From Planctomycetota bacterium (GTDB lineage Bacteria; Planctomycetota; PUPC01; JACPCR01), in the NCBI GenBank assembly GCA_016179685.1, contig JACPCR010000066.1:1-64000 (forward strand): a stretch of 64,000 bases of DNA. The letters are read 5' to 3'. Of this stretch, positions 23,313 through 32,612 are shown piece by piece (position 1 is the stretch's first letter; every line of letters begins with the position of its first letter). The notes under the pieces were generated by a model. The model was not told the origin of the DNA, did no database searches, and saw only the letters and a list, made by a program, of their open reading frames with translations. A program made the position numbers and the translations under genes.

Positions 23313-26030
23313 TTAGCGAAGCTCGATGATGCGCACACCCCCCGCTGGCACCTCGACGGTCAGTTGGTTGTCCTTGACCTCGAACCGGTCCGCCTTCAGC
23401 AGGCGGTCCCAAGCCGCGGTGATGGCTACCTGCGAGCGGATGCGCACCGTGCGGTTTTCCCTGAAGTCCGTGGGGAAAATCCCCTGCTGCGGTTTCAAGT
23501 CGCCAAAGGGATTGATGAGGGTGACGAGCCAGCTTTCCTCGGCCCGATTGACCATCCATTCCACGTCGCCATCCACCTCCAGGGGCATGACGCCACGGGT
23601 GAGATGGACGAGAAGCCGGGCGGCCATCGGGACGGCCTGCTGGTCGATCCCGAGTCCATAGGGGACGGAAAGGAAGACCAGGCGGCCCTTGCCCTGTTCG
23701 TCAGCGATGCAGAGCGGCTGCCCGTCCGGCGTGGCGGCAAGGGTGCGGACCCTTTTTTCCTGGACGGGCCGGAAGCGATAGCGCTGGGAGGGCTGGGTCG
23801 CCGGGCCGTCCATCCAGCGGTAGCCTTCGGCCTCCCGGATCTCGCCGAGCTTCGGAAGGTCGAGCTCTTCGGCCCCGGGGCCCCCGAGCTGGCCTTCGGC
23901 GACCATGAGCGTCCCACCGTCTCGAAGGTATTTCTTGAGCCGCTTACCCTCGGCCTTTGTGAGCTCGATGTCGCCTCCAACGATCACGACCGAATAGGTA
24001 TCGATCAGGTCCCATCGATCGACGTCGGGATACGCGTAGATGACGTCGAAGATGTCGCCGAAGACGCCGGGTACGAAGGTTTCGGTGAGCGCGGTGAGGG
24101 GCTCCTGGCTGCGGGGCCCGATGGGGTGATAGGCAAGCCAGAGGACTTCGTGGATGTTCCGAACATGCGGATTGCCGACGTAGGTCCATCTTTCCGACCT
24201 GGACCTGAAGAGGGATGGCCAGTAGGGTGTAGCGGACCAGCCGTGGGCGTAGTCGAGAAGAATGGCCACAGGAGTCACAGGAACACCCCGATCCGGTTCC
24301 TCGAGGGTGAGCCGGAGGAGGCGGTCGTCGAGCTTGCCGCGGGGCGAGAGCTGCACGTCATACTGTCCCGCGGCGGTCAGGCCGCCGGGCTTCCAGAAGT
24401 TATCTCCGCCTCCCTCCTGGTAGAACATGGCGGACCCGGCCATGTAGAGATACCAGCCATCGAGTTTCCACCAGGTCATGCCGGCGCCCGAGTATACGCC
24501 GTAGAAATTGTCGAAAATCTGGCCGGGCTTGTTGAATTGAGGATTGGCCCCGAAGTCCGCCGAGGAATCGCCAAAGTTGCCGGAGCGATAACTGAAGAAC
24601 ATGGCCTTGTTCTGCCTTGCGGCGCCGCGCAGGAGGGCCATGAACAGGCCGTGCATGTTCCCGGTCACCGCGACCATCTCCGTTCCGCACGCCGGGGAGC
24701 CCCAAGCGTAACAGAGGGGAAACCACTCCGGTCCGACGCCGGCAGGCATGGTGTGCTGGTAAGGATTGTCGATGTCGCGTCCATACACCTGTCGCCACTT
24801 GGCGGCGTTGCCGGCCATGTAGATTTTCCCGAGCGCCTCCGCCAGCTCTCGCCGCGTCTTGCAATTCTGAAAAGCCGCCTCTTCGGCTGTTCCATCATGC
24901 CCAAAATAACCCAGATTCTCGCCTGAAATGCTCCCGATGTAGCGGTCCCTGTATTTCATGAAATTCTGGAAGGCGCTCTCGGACATCGGCACGTCCGGAT
25001 GATAGTTCATCATGCTGGCCCATGGCCGGCCCGGATGCTGGTCGAGCCACCGCAGGAGCAGCGGGGCCGCTTCCTGCTGCAGAATGGTGGGGCCTGAGCC
25101 GTGAAACACGGGGACCACCCTCGGATCGGAGAAGATGGGCACATCCTTCCGTCCACCATACCTCTCCTCGAACTCCTTCAGCACTTGGTGGTCCTCACCG
25201 GTCATGATTCGCCATGTATAGGGGAAGGCGATGCGCTTCGGATCGTCCCCGGCCCATCGGTCGACATAACCGGTAGTATTCTGGAGATACAGGAATCCCT
25301 GGTTCTTGAAGGTGATGGGAAGCCACGATTCGGGCACGGAAGGGGGGGGAATTCGGCTTGCCAGCGGCTCGAGGCCCGGCGGAAATCCGGTCCGGAACGG
25401 CTCGAGCACCTCCCAGCAATAGTTCCTGGGCCGCTCCTTGATCCAGGGTCGATAGCCCGGGTCGGTAGTGAGGACGAGGCAATCCACCTGCCGGCAGACC
25501 TCCTCCTGGAATGCGGCGAGAAGGGTGAGCCGGGCCTTCCCTTTCTTCAGGGGAGCTTCCTGGCCTTCCCATCCGAAAGCCCAGTTCCAGAAGAGCTTCA
25601 TCATGTTGTCCTCGTCAAAGAGCCCGTGCTCGCCATACGTGGCAGCCCATGAAGGTTCACCTTCTTGGTCGATGCGCATCTGAAACCGATTGGTTTTTTC
25701 CCGCCAATCGCCGTATCGGACCCAGAGCCGGTAACGCCCGTCCGTCGGTATCTCGACCTCGATGGAGACAGCGGCCTTGTCCTCGTCCGGCGCGCAGGCG
25801 ATGGAGAGGAATCCGCTCTCGCCACCCTGATTCCACTCGGCGGCCCAGCCGGGCCCGGAGAGGCCCCAGAAGCCCGTAGCCTTGTGGGTGCCCGGCTTTT
25901 GCATGGGCCAGCAGTAACCCTGGATGCCGCGGAGATGCTCGGCTTCGATCCAGAGGGACTCGATGGCCCAGGACTCCGTACGTGAGAACAAGAGGCAGAC
26001 GCACCAAGCTAGGGCGACGGGGCCTTTCAT
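23313..26030 (-). CDS. Large secreted glycosidase-like protein
   Basis: A 905-residue protein with a signal peptide (MKGPVALAWCVCLLFSRTESWA). An N-terminal domain (about 25-190) looks like a carbohydrate-binding sandwich (SIEVEIPTDGRYRLWVRYGDW). A central segment about 280-560 has aromatic-rich loops that fit a TIM-barrel hydrolase (for example SISGENLGYFG and WWKLDGWYLYMAG). A C-terminal GATase-like Rossmann region (about 630-740; DRWDLIDTYSVVIVGGDIEL ... LRDGGTLMVAEG) resembles the trimerisation domain of GH42 beta-galactosidases. No catalytic pair can be assigned. GGAGGG precedes the ATG at 26030. It is divergent from an AraC regulator that probably controls it. Confidence 0.7.
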   Translation of the reverse strand: MKGPVALAWCVCLLFSRTESWAIESLWIEAEHLRGIQGYCWPMQKPGTHKATGFWGLSGPGWAAEWNQGGESGFLSIACAPDEDKAAVSIEVEIPTDGRYRLWVRYGDWREKTNRFQMRIDQEGEPSWAATYGEHGLFDEDNMMKLFWNWAFGWEGQEAPLKKGKARLTLLAAFQEEVCRQVDCLVLTTDPGYRPWIKERPRNYCWEVLEPFRTGFPPGLEPLASRIPPPSVPESWLPITFKNQGFLYLQNTTGYVDRWAGDDPKRIAFPYTWRIMTGEDHQVLKEFEERYGGRKDVPIFSDPRVVPVFHGSGPTILQQEAAPLLLRWLDQHPGRPWASMMNYHPDVPMSESAFQNFMKYRDRYIGSISGENLGYFGHDGTAEEAAFQNCKTRRELAEALGKIYMAGNAAKWRQVYGRDIDNPYQHTMPAGVGPEWFPLCYAWGSPACGTEMVAVTGNMHGLFMALLRGAARQNKAMFFSYRSGNFGDSSADFGANPQFNKPGQIFDNFYGVYSGAGMTWWKLDGWYLYMAGSAMFYQEGGGDNFWKPGGLTAAGQYDVQLSPRGKLDDRLLRLTLEEPDRGVPVTPVAILLDYAHGWSATPYWPSLFRSRSERWTYVGNPHVRNIHEVLWLAYHPIGPRSQEPLTALTETFVPGVFGDIFDVIYAYPDVDRWDLIDTYSVVIVGGDIELTKAEGKRLKKYLRDGGTLMVAEGQLGGPGAEELDLPKLGEIREAEGYRWMDGPATQPSQRYRFRPVQEKRVRTLAATPDGQPLCIADEQGKGRLVFLSVPYGLGIDQQAVPMAARLLVHLTRGVMPLEVDGDVEWMVNRAEESWLVTLINPFGDLKPQQGIFPTDFRENRTVRIRSQVAITAAWDRLLKADRFEVKDNQLTVEVPAGGVRIIELR

Positions 26031-26139
26031 GATGTCCCTCCTTTGCTTAAGGTGGGCTGTGGCTCGCAGCCCAAGTTTGAAATCCGCGAGCCCGAAGGGC
26101 GCAGCGGGAAATGGCGCCGGCCTTCTGCCTCCGCCATTT

Positions 26140-26277
26140 CTTTCTCTGAAATCCGCCTGTCGGCGGATTTCGACAAGAACTTCTGCTGATCCGCCAGGGT
26201 TGGGCGGGCGAAGCCGGGCCAACCCTGGCTCTGAAATCCGCGAGCCCGAAGGGCGCAGCGGATTTCAAAAGGATAAT
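26140..26277. repeat. Interspersed repeat R2, copy 1
   Basis: A roughly 135-base unit running from TCTCTGAAATCCGCCTGTCGGCGG through CAGGGTTGGGCGGGCGAAGCC to GAGCCCGAAGGGCGCAGCGGATTTC. Its reverse complement matches 51936-52072 almost throughout. A further partial copy (AAATCCGCGAGCCCGAAGGG) lies just upstream at about 26080-26110. It fills most of the 313-base divergent spacer between the secreted glycosidase-like gene and the AraC gene, leaving little room for other regulatory sequence. Confidence 0.7.
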
Positions 26278-26343
26278 TCCGGCCAAGATGCTTACCATGG
26301 AAGCCTGTTGGGTTTACATGCCATCTTGTATGGAAAGCGTGCC

Positions 26344-27207
26344 ATGAAGGCGAAAGATGCGCCGCTTTGCCGGGCGATTGAAAGTTCGTTGAACGTCGAG
26401 TACCTCGAGGGCGCCCTCTCCGGCACGGATGGTCCCGCGTCCACCGGGTGGCGCGCCCTGCCCGTCCTCCTCGGCGTCGAGTCGCGGACCGGAAGATTCT
26501 GGCTCGAAATCGAAGGGGTCGAGCCAATCCGGGTGGCACGCGGGCAGGGGATCGTCGTGCCGCCAGGCATCCGGCATCGCATCTCATCGGACGCGCCGTA
26601 CCCCTCCAAGGGGTCCTGGTGTCACCTCCAAGTCTCCCTTCTGGGTGCGCTCGATCCTTTCGCCTGGATTGACGTTCCGCCGCTTGCCGATCGGTCGGCC
26701 CGGATGCGGCTGGGCCCCGTATTGCGAGAAATGCAGGACCTCCAGGGAGGCTTGCCGGGGTCCCTGCTGGCGGTGATGGCACGGAGGAAAGAGCTGGGCT
26801 TCCAGTTGTTCCGCATCGTCTTGGGCTTTTCGAGGGTCCGATCCCACTGGCAAAAGGCTCTCTTCGGTTCGGAGCGCATCCTCGCGGTTCTCCAATTCCT
26901 TCAGAAGAACCTCGGCCAGGCGCTTTGCCGTGAGGACCTCGCGAAGCGGGCCTATCTCTCCGAGCCTTGGTTTCATGTGGTGTTCAAGGAGGCGACGGGG
27001 CTGGCCCCGATGGAATATCTGAGGCGGCTGAGAATTCGCGAGGCCCAGTCTCTTCTTCTGCGCACGGACCTCTCTATCGAGGAGGTGGGCCGGAAGGTGG
27101 GCTACTCCGATCCCTTCCATTTCAGTCGCGCCTTCAAGGCGGCCTCCGGCCAGAGCCCTTCGGGCTACCGAACGCGGCATCGGCGCTGGTGGGTGAGCAA
27201 ACCTTAA
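26344..27207 (+). CDS. AraC/XylS family transcriptional regulator
   Basis: A 287-residue regulator. The N-terminal part (about 30-100) is a cupin-like sensing domain, with VARGQGIVVPPGIRHRI as its most typical segment. The C-terminal 100 residues are the AraC double helix-turn-helix: AKRAYLSEPWFHVVFKEATGLAPMEYLRRLRIREAQSLL, then SIEEVGRKVGYSDPFHFSRAFKAASGQSPSGYR. It probably senses a sugar or sugar acid and activates the divergent secreted gene at 26030, with the amidohydrolase behind it. The ATG at 26344 is preferred because upstream frame is repeat sequence. Confidence 0.88.
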   Translation: MKAKDAPLCRAIESSLNVEYLEGALSGTDGPASTGWRALPVLLGVESRTGRFWLEIEGVEPIRVARGQGIVVPPGIRHRISSDAPYPSKGSWCHLQVSLLGALDPFAWIDVPPLADRSARMRLGPVLREMQDLQGGLPGSLLAVMARRKELGFQLFRIVLGFSRVRSHWQKALFGSERILAVLQFLQKNLGQALCREDLAKRAYLSEPWFHVVFKEATGLAPMEYLRRLRIREAQSLLLRTDLSIEEVGRKVGYSDPFHFSRAFKAASGQSPSGYRTRHRRWWVSKP

Positions 27208-27417
27208 GACGGCCCCCGTCAGACAGGCATGGCGTCCTGAAGAATTCCAGAAGCTTTTCTATAATGGAGCTTGACAGATTTGCGCTTGGATTCCGGAACG
27301 CCCCAAAACGTTCCGACGCTCCTGGGGGAGCGCAGCCAGAAAAGTGTCAAACTCCAGTCTTGTGAGCTTCGCTCATGAGAGACTGTACGAGAGGGTGAGG
27401 TCAGGGGAGAAGAGGCG

Positions 27418-28143
27418 ATGAAACCATTTCAGGAACGCGGCGACTTCGGACCCGAGGGGCATGGGAAGCAGCTCTTGGAGAATCTTTTCATCGTCTCCTG
27501 GCTCGGGATGACGCCCGACCAGATCGATTGCCACGTCTATGTCTTGAGGGGGCCTGATGGCCTGCTGCTCATCGACTGCGGGGCGCCCTGGGGGCATCCG
27601 AGAATCCTCAGGAATTTCCTGCACTGGGGACTCGATATCCGGCAGGTCCGTACGATTCTCCTCACTCACGGGCACGTGGACCACGGCCGTGGTGGCTACC
27701 TCTTCAAGCGCATGGGCACGGAAATCCTGGCGCACGTGGTCGCTGCCGAGCTGGCCGAGAAGGAATGGGCCGATTGCCTGAAGGAGGAAGGCTCGACCGA
27801 GTCCTATCGCGTGGATGGAAGCCTGGGTGAAGGCCACCGTATCCAGCGCTGCGGCTATGACCTCGCGGTCCTTCACACCCCGGGTCACACGGCAGGCTGT
27901 CTGAGCTTCCTCACCGAGGTTGACGGCCAGCGCTGCCTGTTCTCCGGCGACCTTCTCATGAGCAACGGCAAGCCGGGTTGGTCGGGCGACCCAGGCTTTT
28001 CGCGTGAGAAGATCATCGCCAACCTGAAGCGCTTGATCGAGATGGACTTTACGAACCTGTGCCACGGGCACAACTACCGGATGGGCGACGGCAAGCGATG
28101 GTTTCGCGACGGTCTGGAGAAGGCGGCACGTGGCGAGTGGTAG
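27418..28143 (+). CDS. MBL-fold metallo-hydrolase
   Basis: A 241-residue metallo-beta-lactamase-fold hydrolase. It has the LLTHGHVDHGRGG motif (about 83-95), HTPGHTAGCLSF with a third histidine, LFSGDLLM with the bridging aspartate, and a late histidine in NLCHGHNYR. The pattern fits glyoxalase-II-like or general MBL thioesterases; the substrate cannot be read. GGGAGAAGAGG precedes the ATG. Its stop codon overlaps the start region of the Kef-type antiporter, so the two are translated from one transcript. Confidence 0.85.
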   Translation: MKPFQERGDFGPEGHGKQLLENLFIVSWLGMTPDQIDCHVYVLRGPDGLLLIDCGAPWGHPRILRNFLHWGLDIRQVRTILLTHGHVDHGRGGYLFKRMGTEILAHVVAAELAEKEWADCLKEEGSTESYRVDGSLGEGHRIQRCGYDLAVLHTPGHTAGCLSFLTEVDGQRCLFSGDLLMSNGKPGWSGDPGFSREKIIANLKRLIEMDFTNLCHGHNYRMGDGKRWFRDGLEKAARGEW

Positions 28144-29843
28144 TGCACGGTTTTCTTCACGACATCGGGATCTCGGTGATCGTCGCGACCTTCGTCGGGA
28201 TCGTCACGTACAAGCTCCGGCAGCCCATCATCCTCGGCTACCTCGTCGCCGGGGTGATCATTGGACCCGAAATCGGGCCCCAGCTCGTCAGCGACCCCGC
28301 CAACATCGAGGTCATCTCCGAGATCGGCCTGATGCTCCTCCTCTTCATCATCGGGCTGGAGATGAACCCGCAGACGGTTCTGGCCTCGGGCAAGCCGATC
28401 CTGGTCGCCGGCATCGGCCAGTTCCTCTTCTCCGTCCTGCTTGGGGTGGTCTACTTTTACCTCCGGGGCTATCCTCTCGGGGGAGAGTCGCTCGACGCGC
28501 TCTATCCCGCGATCTTCTGCGGCCTGAGCAGCACGGCCATCGTGGTAAAGATCCTCTATGACAAATTCGAGCTGGACACGTTGCACGGGCGTGTGACCCT
28601 TGGCGTCCTCATCTTCCAGGACGTGTGGGCGATCCTGGTTCTGGCCATCCAGCCGAGTTTCCTGAATCCGCAGCTCGCGCTCGTTGGGCTGGCCGTTTTC
28701 AAGAGTCTGGTCTTGCTCGGAGCCGCCTTCCTTATCAGCCGCTACGTGCTTCGAGCGGTCATGGAAGGAATCTCGAAGTCGCCCGAGATGGTCGTGGCCG
28801 CCTCCATGGCCTGGTGCGCGCTGGTCGCCGGCGTAGCCCACCAGATTGGCCTCTCCATGGAAATGGGTGCCCTGATCGCCGGCGTCTCCATCTCCTCCTT
28901 CCCCTTCAGCATCCATGTGACGGCCAAGGTCCTGCCCCTGCGCGACTTCTTCCTCACCCTCTTCTTCATCTCCCTGGGCATGAAGATCCCTCCGCCGGAG
29001 ACGCGCTTCGTCCTCCCGGTGCTCGAAATCCTGGCCTTCGTCATCCTCTCCAGGTTCGCCATCGTTTATCCGCTCCTGCTTGCTGCCGGTAGCGGGCGGC
29101 GCACGGCCTTCATCACCTCGCTCAATCTGGCCCAGATCAGCGAGTTTTCCCTCGTGATTGCCGTCCTGGGCCTCGAATCCTTCCATCATATCCCGAAAGA
29201 CGTCGTCTCCCTCATTCTGTACGCCATGGCCCTCACGTCCATCCTCTCCTCTTATTTCATCAAGTACAACCACGAGATTTTCAGCCTCTGTGCCCGGGCC
29301 GCCCGGGCCGCCCGGATGGGCCGGAAGCCCGGTGGCCATCCGGAAACCGACCCCGCGGCGGAGTCGCCGGACGGCTCTCCACCGGACCGGGATCCGAAAT
29401 CCTTTCCTATCGTGGTGCTGGGATTCCACCGGGGCGCCCGGGCGCTCATCGATGGGATCGCGACTCGCCGCCCGGATCTTCTCCGGAAGATCCGGGTGAT
29501 CGATTTCAACCTGGAGGTATTGAAGGAGCTGGGCTCGATGAAAATCGCCTGTGTCCTCGGCGATATCAGCAGCATGGACAACCTGAAGGAAGCGCACGTG
29601 GATCAGGCCAAGATCATTCTCTCGACCATTCCGGATGTCCTTTTGAGGGGCACGAACAACCTGAAGCTGGTTACGATGTGCAGGGCGCTGTCACCGCAGG
29701 CGATGATTGTGGCCACGGCGGATTTCAAGCACCAGATCGAGCCGTTGAAGCAATCCGGTGCGAATTACGTGGTGCTCCCATACTCCCTGGCCGGGGAGCG
29801 CCTTGGCGACTTCTTGATCGAGCGTGCGGCGGAGCTGGGGTAA
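28137..29843 (+). CDS. Kef-type (CPA2) cation/proton antiporter with TrkA-N domain
   Basis: A 568-residue membrane protein. The first 385 residues contain about twelve hydrophobic segments with CPA2 motifs such as IILGYLVAGVIIGPEIGP and FCGLSSTAIVVKILYD. After a charged linker, a TrkA-N-like domain (about 422-568; FPIVVLGFHRGARALIDGI, VIDFNLEVLKELGSMKIACVLGD) should bind NAD(H) or another nucleotide and gate transport. The exchanged ion is K+ or Na+ for H+ in relatives. The start is uncertain: GTG 28137 or GTG 28143, both overlapping the end of the MBL gene. Confidence 0.88.
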   Translation: MVVHGFLHDIGISVIVATFVGIVTYKLRQPIILGYLVAGVIIGPEIGPQLVSDPANIEVISEIGLMLLLFIIGLEMNPQTVLASGKPILVAGIGQFLFSVLLGVVYFYLRGYPLGGESLDALYPAIFCGLSSTAIVVKILYDKFELDTLHGRVTLGVLIFQDVWAILVLAIQPSFLNPQLALVGLAVFKSLVLLGAAFLISRYVLRAVMEGISKSPEMVVAASMAWCALVAGVAHQIGLSMEMGALIAGVSISSFPFSIHVTAKVLPLRDFFLTLFFISLGMKIPPPETRFVLPVLEILAFVILSRFAIVYPLLLAAGSGRRTAFITSLNLAQISEFSLVIAVLGLESFHHIPKDVVSLILYAMALTSILSSYFIKYNHEIFSLCARAARAARMGRKPGGHPETDPAAESPDGSPPDRDPKSFPIVVLGFHRGARALIDGIATRRPDLLRKIRVIDFNLEVLKELGSMKIACVLGDISSMDNLKEAHVDQAKIILSTIPDVLLRGTNNLKLVTMCRALSPQAMIVATADFKHQIEPLKQSGANYVVLPYSLAGERLGDFLIERAAELG

Positions 29844-29879
29844 CGCGTCAGCGGGGGCATTGGTGTCAGACCTGTGACT

Positions 29880-30117
29880 TAACCCGCACTTCTCACACGG
29901 CGTGTTCGAATTGCGCCCTGCGGGCTTCGACTCGAACGACGTGCGTCGTTCTCGCTCAGGGCTAACCCGGATCGATGTGCCACGAAGGCCGCGTTGAAGC
30001 CTCATTGTAACGGATTGCTGCACAGACGGATATCGAGCGTGCCGCGGCGATTACGTGCGTTTGTGCCTGGAAGCTTCGCTGGACGTGCCTACATGTTCGT
30101 AATCCCGGGCTTTAACC
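29880..30117. repeat. Interspersed repeat R3, copy 1
   Basis: From AACCCGCACTTCTCACAC to about CCCGGGCTTTAACC, this matches 42925-43121 in the same orientation, including CGTCGTTCTCGCTCAGGG and GATGTGCCAcGAAGGCCG. It carries an extra segment near 30050-30090. The ends of the second copy are TAGCCCG and CGGGCTA, a short inverted repeat, so this could be a MITE-like unit. The minus strand reads a conserved peptide-like stretch in both copies, but neither has a credible start. Confidence 0.6.
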
Positions 30118-30284
30118 GGAAAAGCCGGCCTGAAGATGGCGTCAGGATCGGCCACGGCTGATTCCGCCTGGACCCGGTGTAATGCCTCCCACTGGGTCGG
30201 AATTGCACCTCTAATAATAATCGGAAAACTTGACCTGTAAAGGAGTTGTGAAGTACCGAAACCCACTGCAAAATATAGTCCATA

Positions 30285-30312
30285 TTGACAATGTTAAGAT
30301 CTAGGTTATATT
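30285..30312 (+). promoter_or_regulatory. Consensus-like sigma-70 promoter
   Basis: A perfect -35 box TTGACA (30285-30290), a 16-base spacer and TATATT (30307-30312) lie in a locally AT-rich stretch. It is the best sigma-70-type promoter I found in the window. It points toward the predicted RNA at 30319-30515, not directly at a coding gene. Confidence 0.6.
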
Positions 30313-30318
30313 ATTATC

Positions 30319-30515
30319 ATAGTTGATTCGTTCGTGATAGACTCACACCCCGCCTTCAAATAGGTAATGACCATGGAGACAGCACTGCCGCTCTCATTCA
30401 TATGGGTGCCGCGGTGCTGAGATAACTTCTAGGTGATTCCCCAAAATTGACGCCTGGCTGACTGGGTTTTTCTTGCTTTTTCCCCAGTCGCCAGGCGTTA
30501 ATTTTTGCTTTATTC
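30319..30515 (+). ncRNA. Predicted structured small RNA
   Basis: About 195 bases between a strong promoter (30285-30312) and an intrinsic terminator (30450-30512), with no open frame that has a ribosome binding site. An internal hairpin is strong: CAGCACTGCCGC (30380-30391) pairs with GCCGCGGTGCTG (30408-30419), with one wobble and one mismatch. The class is not recognised: no SRP, RNase P, tmRNA or 6S signature was evident by eye. The evidence is architecture only. Confidence 0.45.
30450..30512 (+). terminator. Intrinsic terminator of the predicted small RNA
   Basis: ACGCCTGGCTGACTGGG (30450-30466) pairs with CCCAGTCGCCAGGCGT (30483-30498), with one mismatch. It is followed by TAATTTTTGCTTTATT. 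The loop is T-rich. The stem plus U-tract fits a Rho-independent terminator better than any other hairpin in this window. Confidence 0.7.
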
Positions 30516-31016
30516 TTAGTGGTAGGTGCATCAGGAGAAGTAGGCGGCACGAGCGGCCTGGCTCCTGAGAAACAAACTGATAACACGTTTTTTTACAACC
30601 ACTTAAGAAGAAGGCCTCAACCCAAGTTGGAGTGACGGCTTTAGCCGTTGTCCGAGCAGCGGCACGCCTCAAGGCGTGACTCCAACCTCTCCGCGCGACG
30701 CGCAAACTTTCACAAGTAAATCTCTACCTCAGCCACTTAGACCCTTGTTTCTAGCTGTCACAACGAAGCGAGTCCGCGAGCTACGTAAATCGCGCTCCTG
30801 ACCGACTAATACGGGTCCACGTCCTGAATTAAATCCCACGGTGATCCATGCGGTGCGAGCGGCCTGACTCTTGACCGACTGACACTTCGCGACGATGTAT
30901 CACATCCTTTCGCGCCAATCGGAATGAGCGACCTCGTTCCTGATCTGCTCGTAACTAACATACGTGCTCACCGACCGACGCTGTTTCCGTTCCAGGTCTG
31001 CAAGGAGAATGAACAC
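30516..31016. other. Intergenic part of the accessory region
   Basis: It contains AGTTGGAGTGACGGCTTTAGCCGTTGTCC and GGCACGCCTCAAGGCGTGACTCCAAC (about 30628-30688), together an inverted pair around short palindromes and related to 12092-12129. There is also a loose direct repeat of GCGAGCGGCCTGACTC (about 30555 and 30857). No gene is supported; the last 90 bases lead into the zincin-like gene. Confidence 0.4.
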
Positions 31017-31694
31017 ATGACTGAAAGGGAAGTACTTTCGAACCTGGACCTCGAAGTCCTGAAAGCCGCAGCCAAGAAGAATGTGCGACTCACTTTCGAC
31101 ATCATCCATGGGCGCGCCGCCTTCATCGATCTCCGTTCCCGATTAATTCACCTTCCTCAACCCCCGAAACGGGTAACCCGCAAGCGGAGGTCTTCTGCGC
31201 TCCTCTATTATCAGAACGCCATCCAACATGAGATCGCTCATGCACTCTACACGACCCCTTCTATCGACATAGGGACATTAATGAGAACGAAACCGGGTAT
31301 CGGAAACATCCTGCAAGCCATCGAGGATGGGCGGATTAACCGCTTGATGACCGCACGTTTCCATGGAGCTCGATTGACGAAGAGACGGTTCGAGCGCGAA
31401 CTATGGCATGGGGTCGAGCTGACCAAAACTCGCTACGTCTTCTGGCGGGCTTTCGGCGTTCTCTCGGCGCTCGCTGAGGGATACACCCTCCGCCGTGCCG
31501 TCTCTATATACAAGGCCGACACCCTTCCCTTAATCCGGCTTCTGCCTGCGAAAATTCTACACAAGCTGCCGAAGCTTCGGAGCACGAGCGAAGCACTAGT
31601 GCTGGCCCGGGCCATCGCGGCCATCTGGAATTTACACGAAGCCCCGAGTCGCAGCCCATCGCGCAAACGGCCGGTAGGATCCACGCAGCAATAA
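31017..31694 (+). CDS. Zincin-like protein with HEIAH motif
   Basis: A 225-residue protein. HEIAHALYTTP (around residue 73) is a zincin-type HExxH, and GIGNILQAIEDGRINRLM about 30 residues later resembles the 'N..EDaRie' segment of the CobT/vWA cobaltochelatase-like and related predicted metalloprotease families, where the Glu/Asp is the third metal ligand. The rest of such proteins (a vWA domain) is absent, so this is a stand-alone or truncated version. The ATG at 31017 follows AAGGAG. Base use is visibly less GC-rich than in the flanking core genes, which fits acquired DNA. Substrate and partner are unknown. Confidence 0.6.
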   Translation: MTEREVLSNLDLEVLKAAAKKNVRLTFDIIHGRAAFIDLRSRLIHLPQPPKRVTRKRRSSALLYYQNAIQHEIAHALYTTPSIDIGTLMRTKPGIGNILQAIEDGRINRLMTARFHGARLTKRRFERELWHGVELTKTRYVFWRAFGVLSALAEGYTLRRAVSIYKADTLPLIRLLPAKILHKLPKLRSTSEALVLARAIAAIWNLHEAPSRSPSRKRPVGSTQQ

Positions 31695-31943
31695 CCTGCT
31701 TGATCTAACCTCCTCGTCGTGTGCGTATTGTGTAGTTCCAATCGCAATGAAATCCCGAAGTGCGGAGCGCCAAAAAAATCACTCGGTCAGGTGGTGTCCT
31801 AGTGGCCATAGTATAATTTGTCCTACGAAGCTGGCACCTCAAACCGACGAGAGAGAGAAACAAGAGATCGTTGACTCTCACCTTCGGCGGCTTCGCGGTC
31901 GATACTGAAGGATTAGCTTGCACAGACGAAAGGATTACCGGCC

Positions 31944-32552
31944 ATGGGTTTTTCATGGGGTTTTCGCATCAGGTTTCGAATTGCGAAGCGTACCTACCTG
32001 AGCTTCGGCACAAGATCCGTGAGCCTGAGCACTTACGGCAAGTACGGAGGCTGTTATGTCTCGACGCGCGGTTGGGGCGGCGTCCTGCGCACGGGCCCGT
32101 TTAGGCTTTATGGGCACTACTCGTTTCCGACCTACAGCCAGACGAGTCGGAGACTGTCAGCGGCCCGCAATGCCCTGCCGCCGCCGCGGTCGGCGGGACT
32201 TCTACCCGCCGCGGACGAATTTGTGGACGTTTTCGAGGAGGACCCGCCGGAGAGCCTCGGGGACAAGAAAGCGCTGAGCGCACGATCCGAGAAGCGTCAT
32301 AGGCGTGGCCGAAGGCCCAGCCGCCTTGAACGCGCGTGCTGTCTGATCGTCTGGCAGCGCCTCAAGCGCATGCCAAGGACGGGCGAGGTGAAGAATGCAG
32401 AGAGTTTTTTCTTGAAACATACCTCTCCCGGGGGCGCGGTCGAGGTGAAGGTGAGCGGCCTTCATCCGACGAGAAGAGCGCCAATCCGTAGCGTCGTGGT
32501 CCATCATCCTAGAGTTGGCAAGCCACTGGTATATGTCACGTATGTTCCGTAG
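31944..32552 (+). CDS. DUF4236-like N-terminus fused to a novel basic tail
   Basis: A 202-residue protein. The first 60 residues (MGFSWGFRIRFRIAK, then LSFGTRSVSLSTYGKYGGCYVSTRGWGGV) resemble the short beta-rich DUF4236 domain, whose members start 'MGfrFrrs.ki.PGvrlnlskSG.s.s.G..G'. The remaining 140 residues are Arg/Ser/Pro-rich with no recognised domain. AAAGGA lies upstream of the ATG. DUF4236 has no established function. The C-terminal part may be read-through of unrelated sequence. Confidence 0.45.
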   Translation: MGFSWGFRIRFRIAKRTYLSFGTRSVSLSTYGKYGGCYVSTRGWGGVLRTGPFRLYGHYSFPTYSQTSRRLSAARNALPPPRSAGLLPAADEFVDVFEEDPPESLGDKKALSARSEKRHRRGRRPSRLERACCLIVWQRLKRMPRTGEVKNAESFFLKHTSPGGAVEVKVSGLHPTRRAPIRSVVVHHPRVGKPLVYVTYVP

Positions 32553-32612
32553 TTTTGTCCGGTTCTGAAACGCCTAGAGCGCCGTTTGAAATATCTCATA
32601 AAGGAAGGGGCC

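Noticed and set aside
23139-24926. Plus-strand frame of 595 codons inside the large secreted gene
   Set aside because: Shadow of the minus-strand secreted glycosidase-like gene, which has a signal peptide, ribosome binding site and coherent domains.
28074-29597. Highly charged minus-strand frame (507 codons) opposite the antiporter
   Set aside because: The charged, GD/EE-rich composition is the usual complement of hydrophobic membrane-protein codons.
29691-30023. Short minus-strand gene in repeat R3 (shared SKPAGR-type peptide in both copies)
   Set aside because: The two copies share peptides only because the DNA repeat is shared. Neither has a start codon with a ribosome binding site in a comparable place, and length varies.
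30285-30515. Retron or tracrRNA-like element
   Set aside because: There is no reverse transcriptase or Cas gene next to it, and the structure lacks the paired a1/a2 arms expected of a retron.
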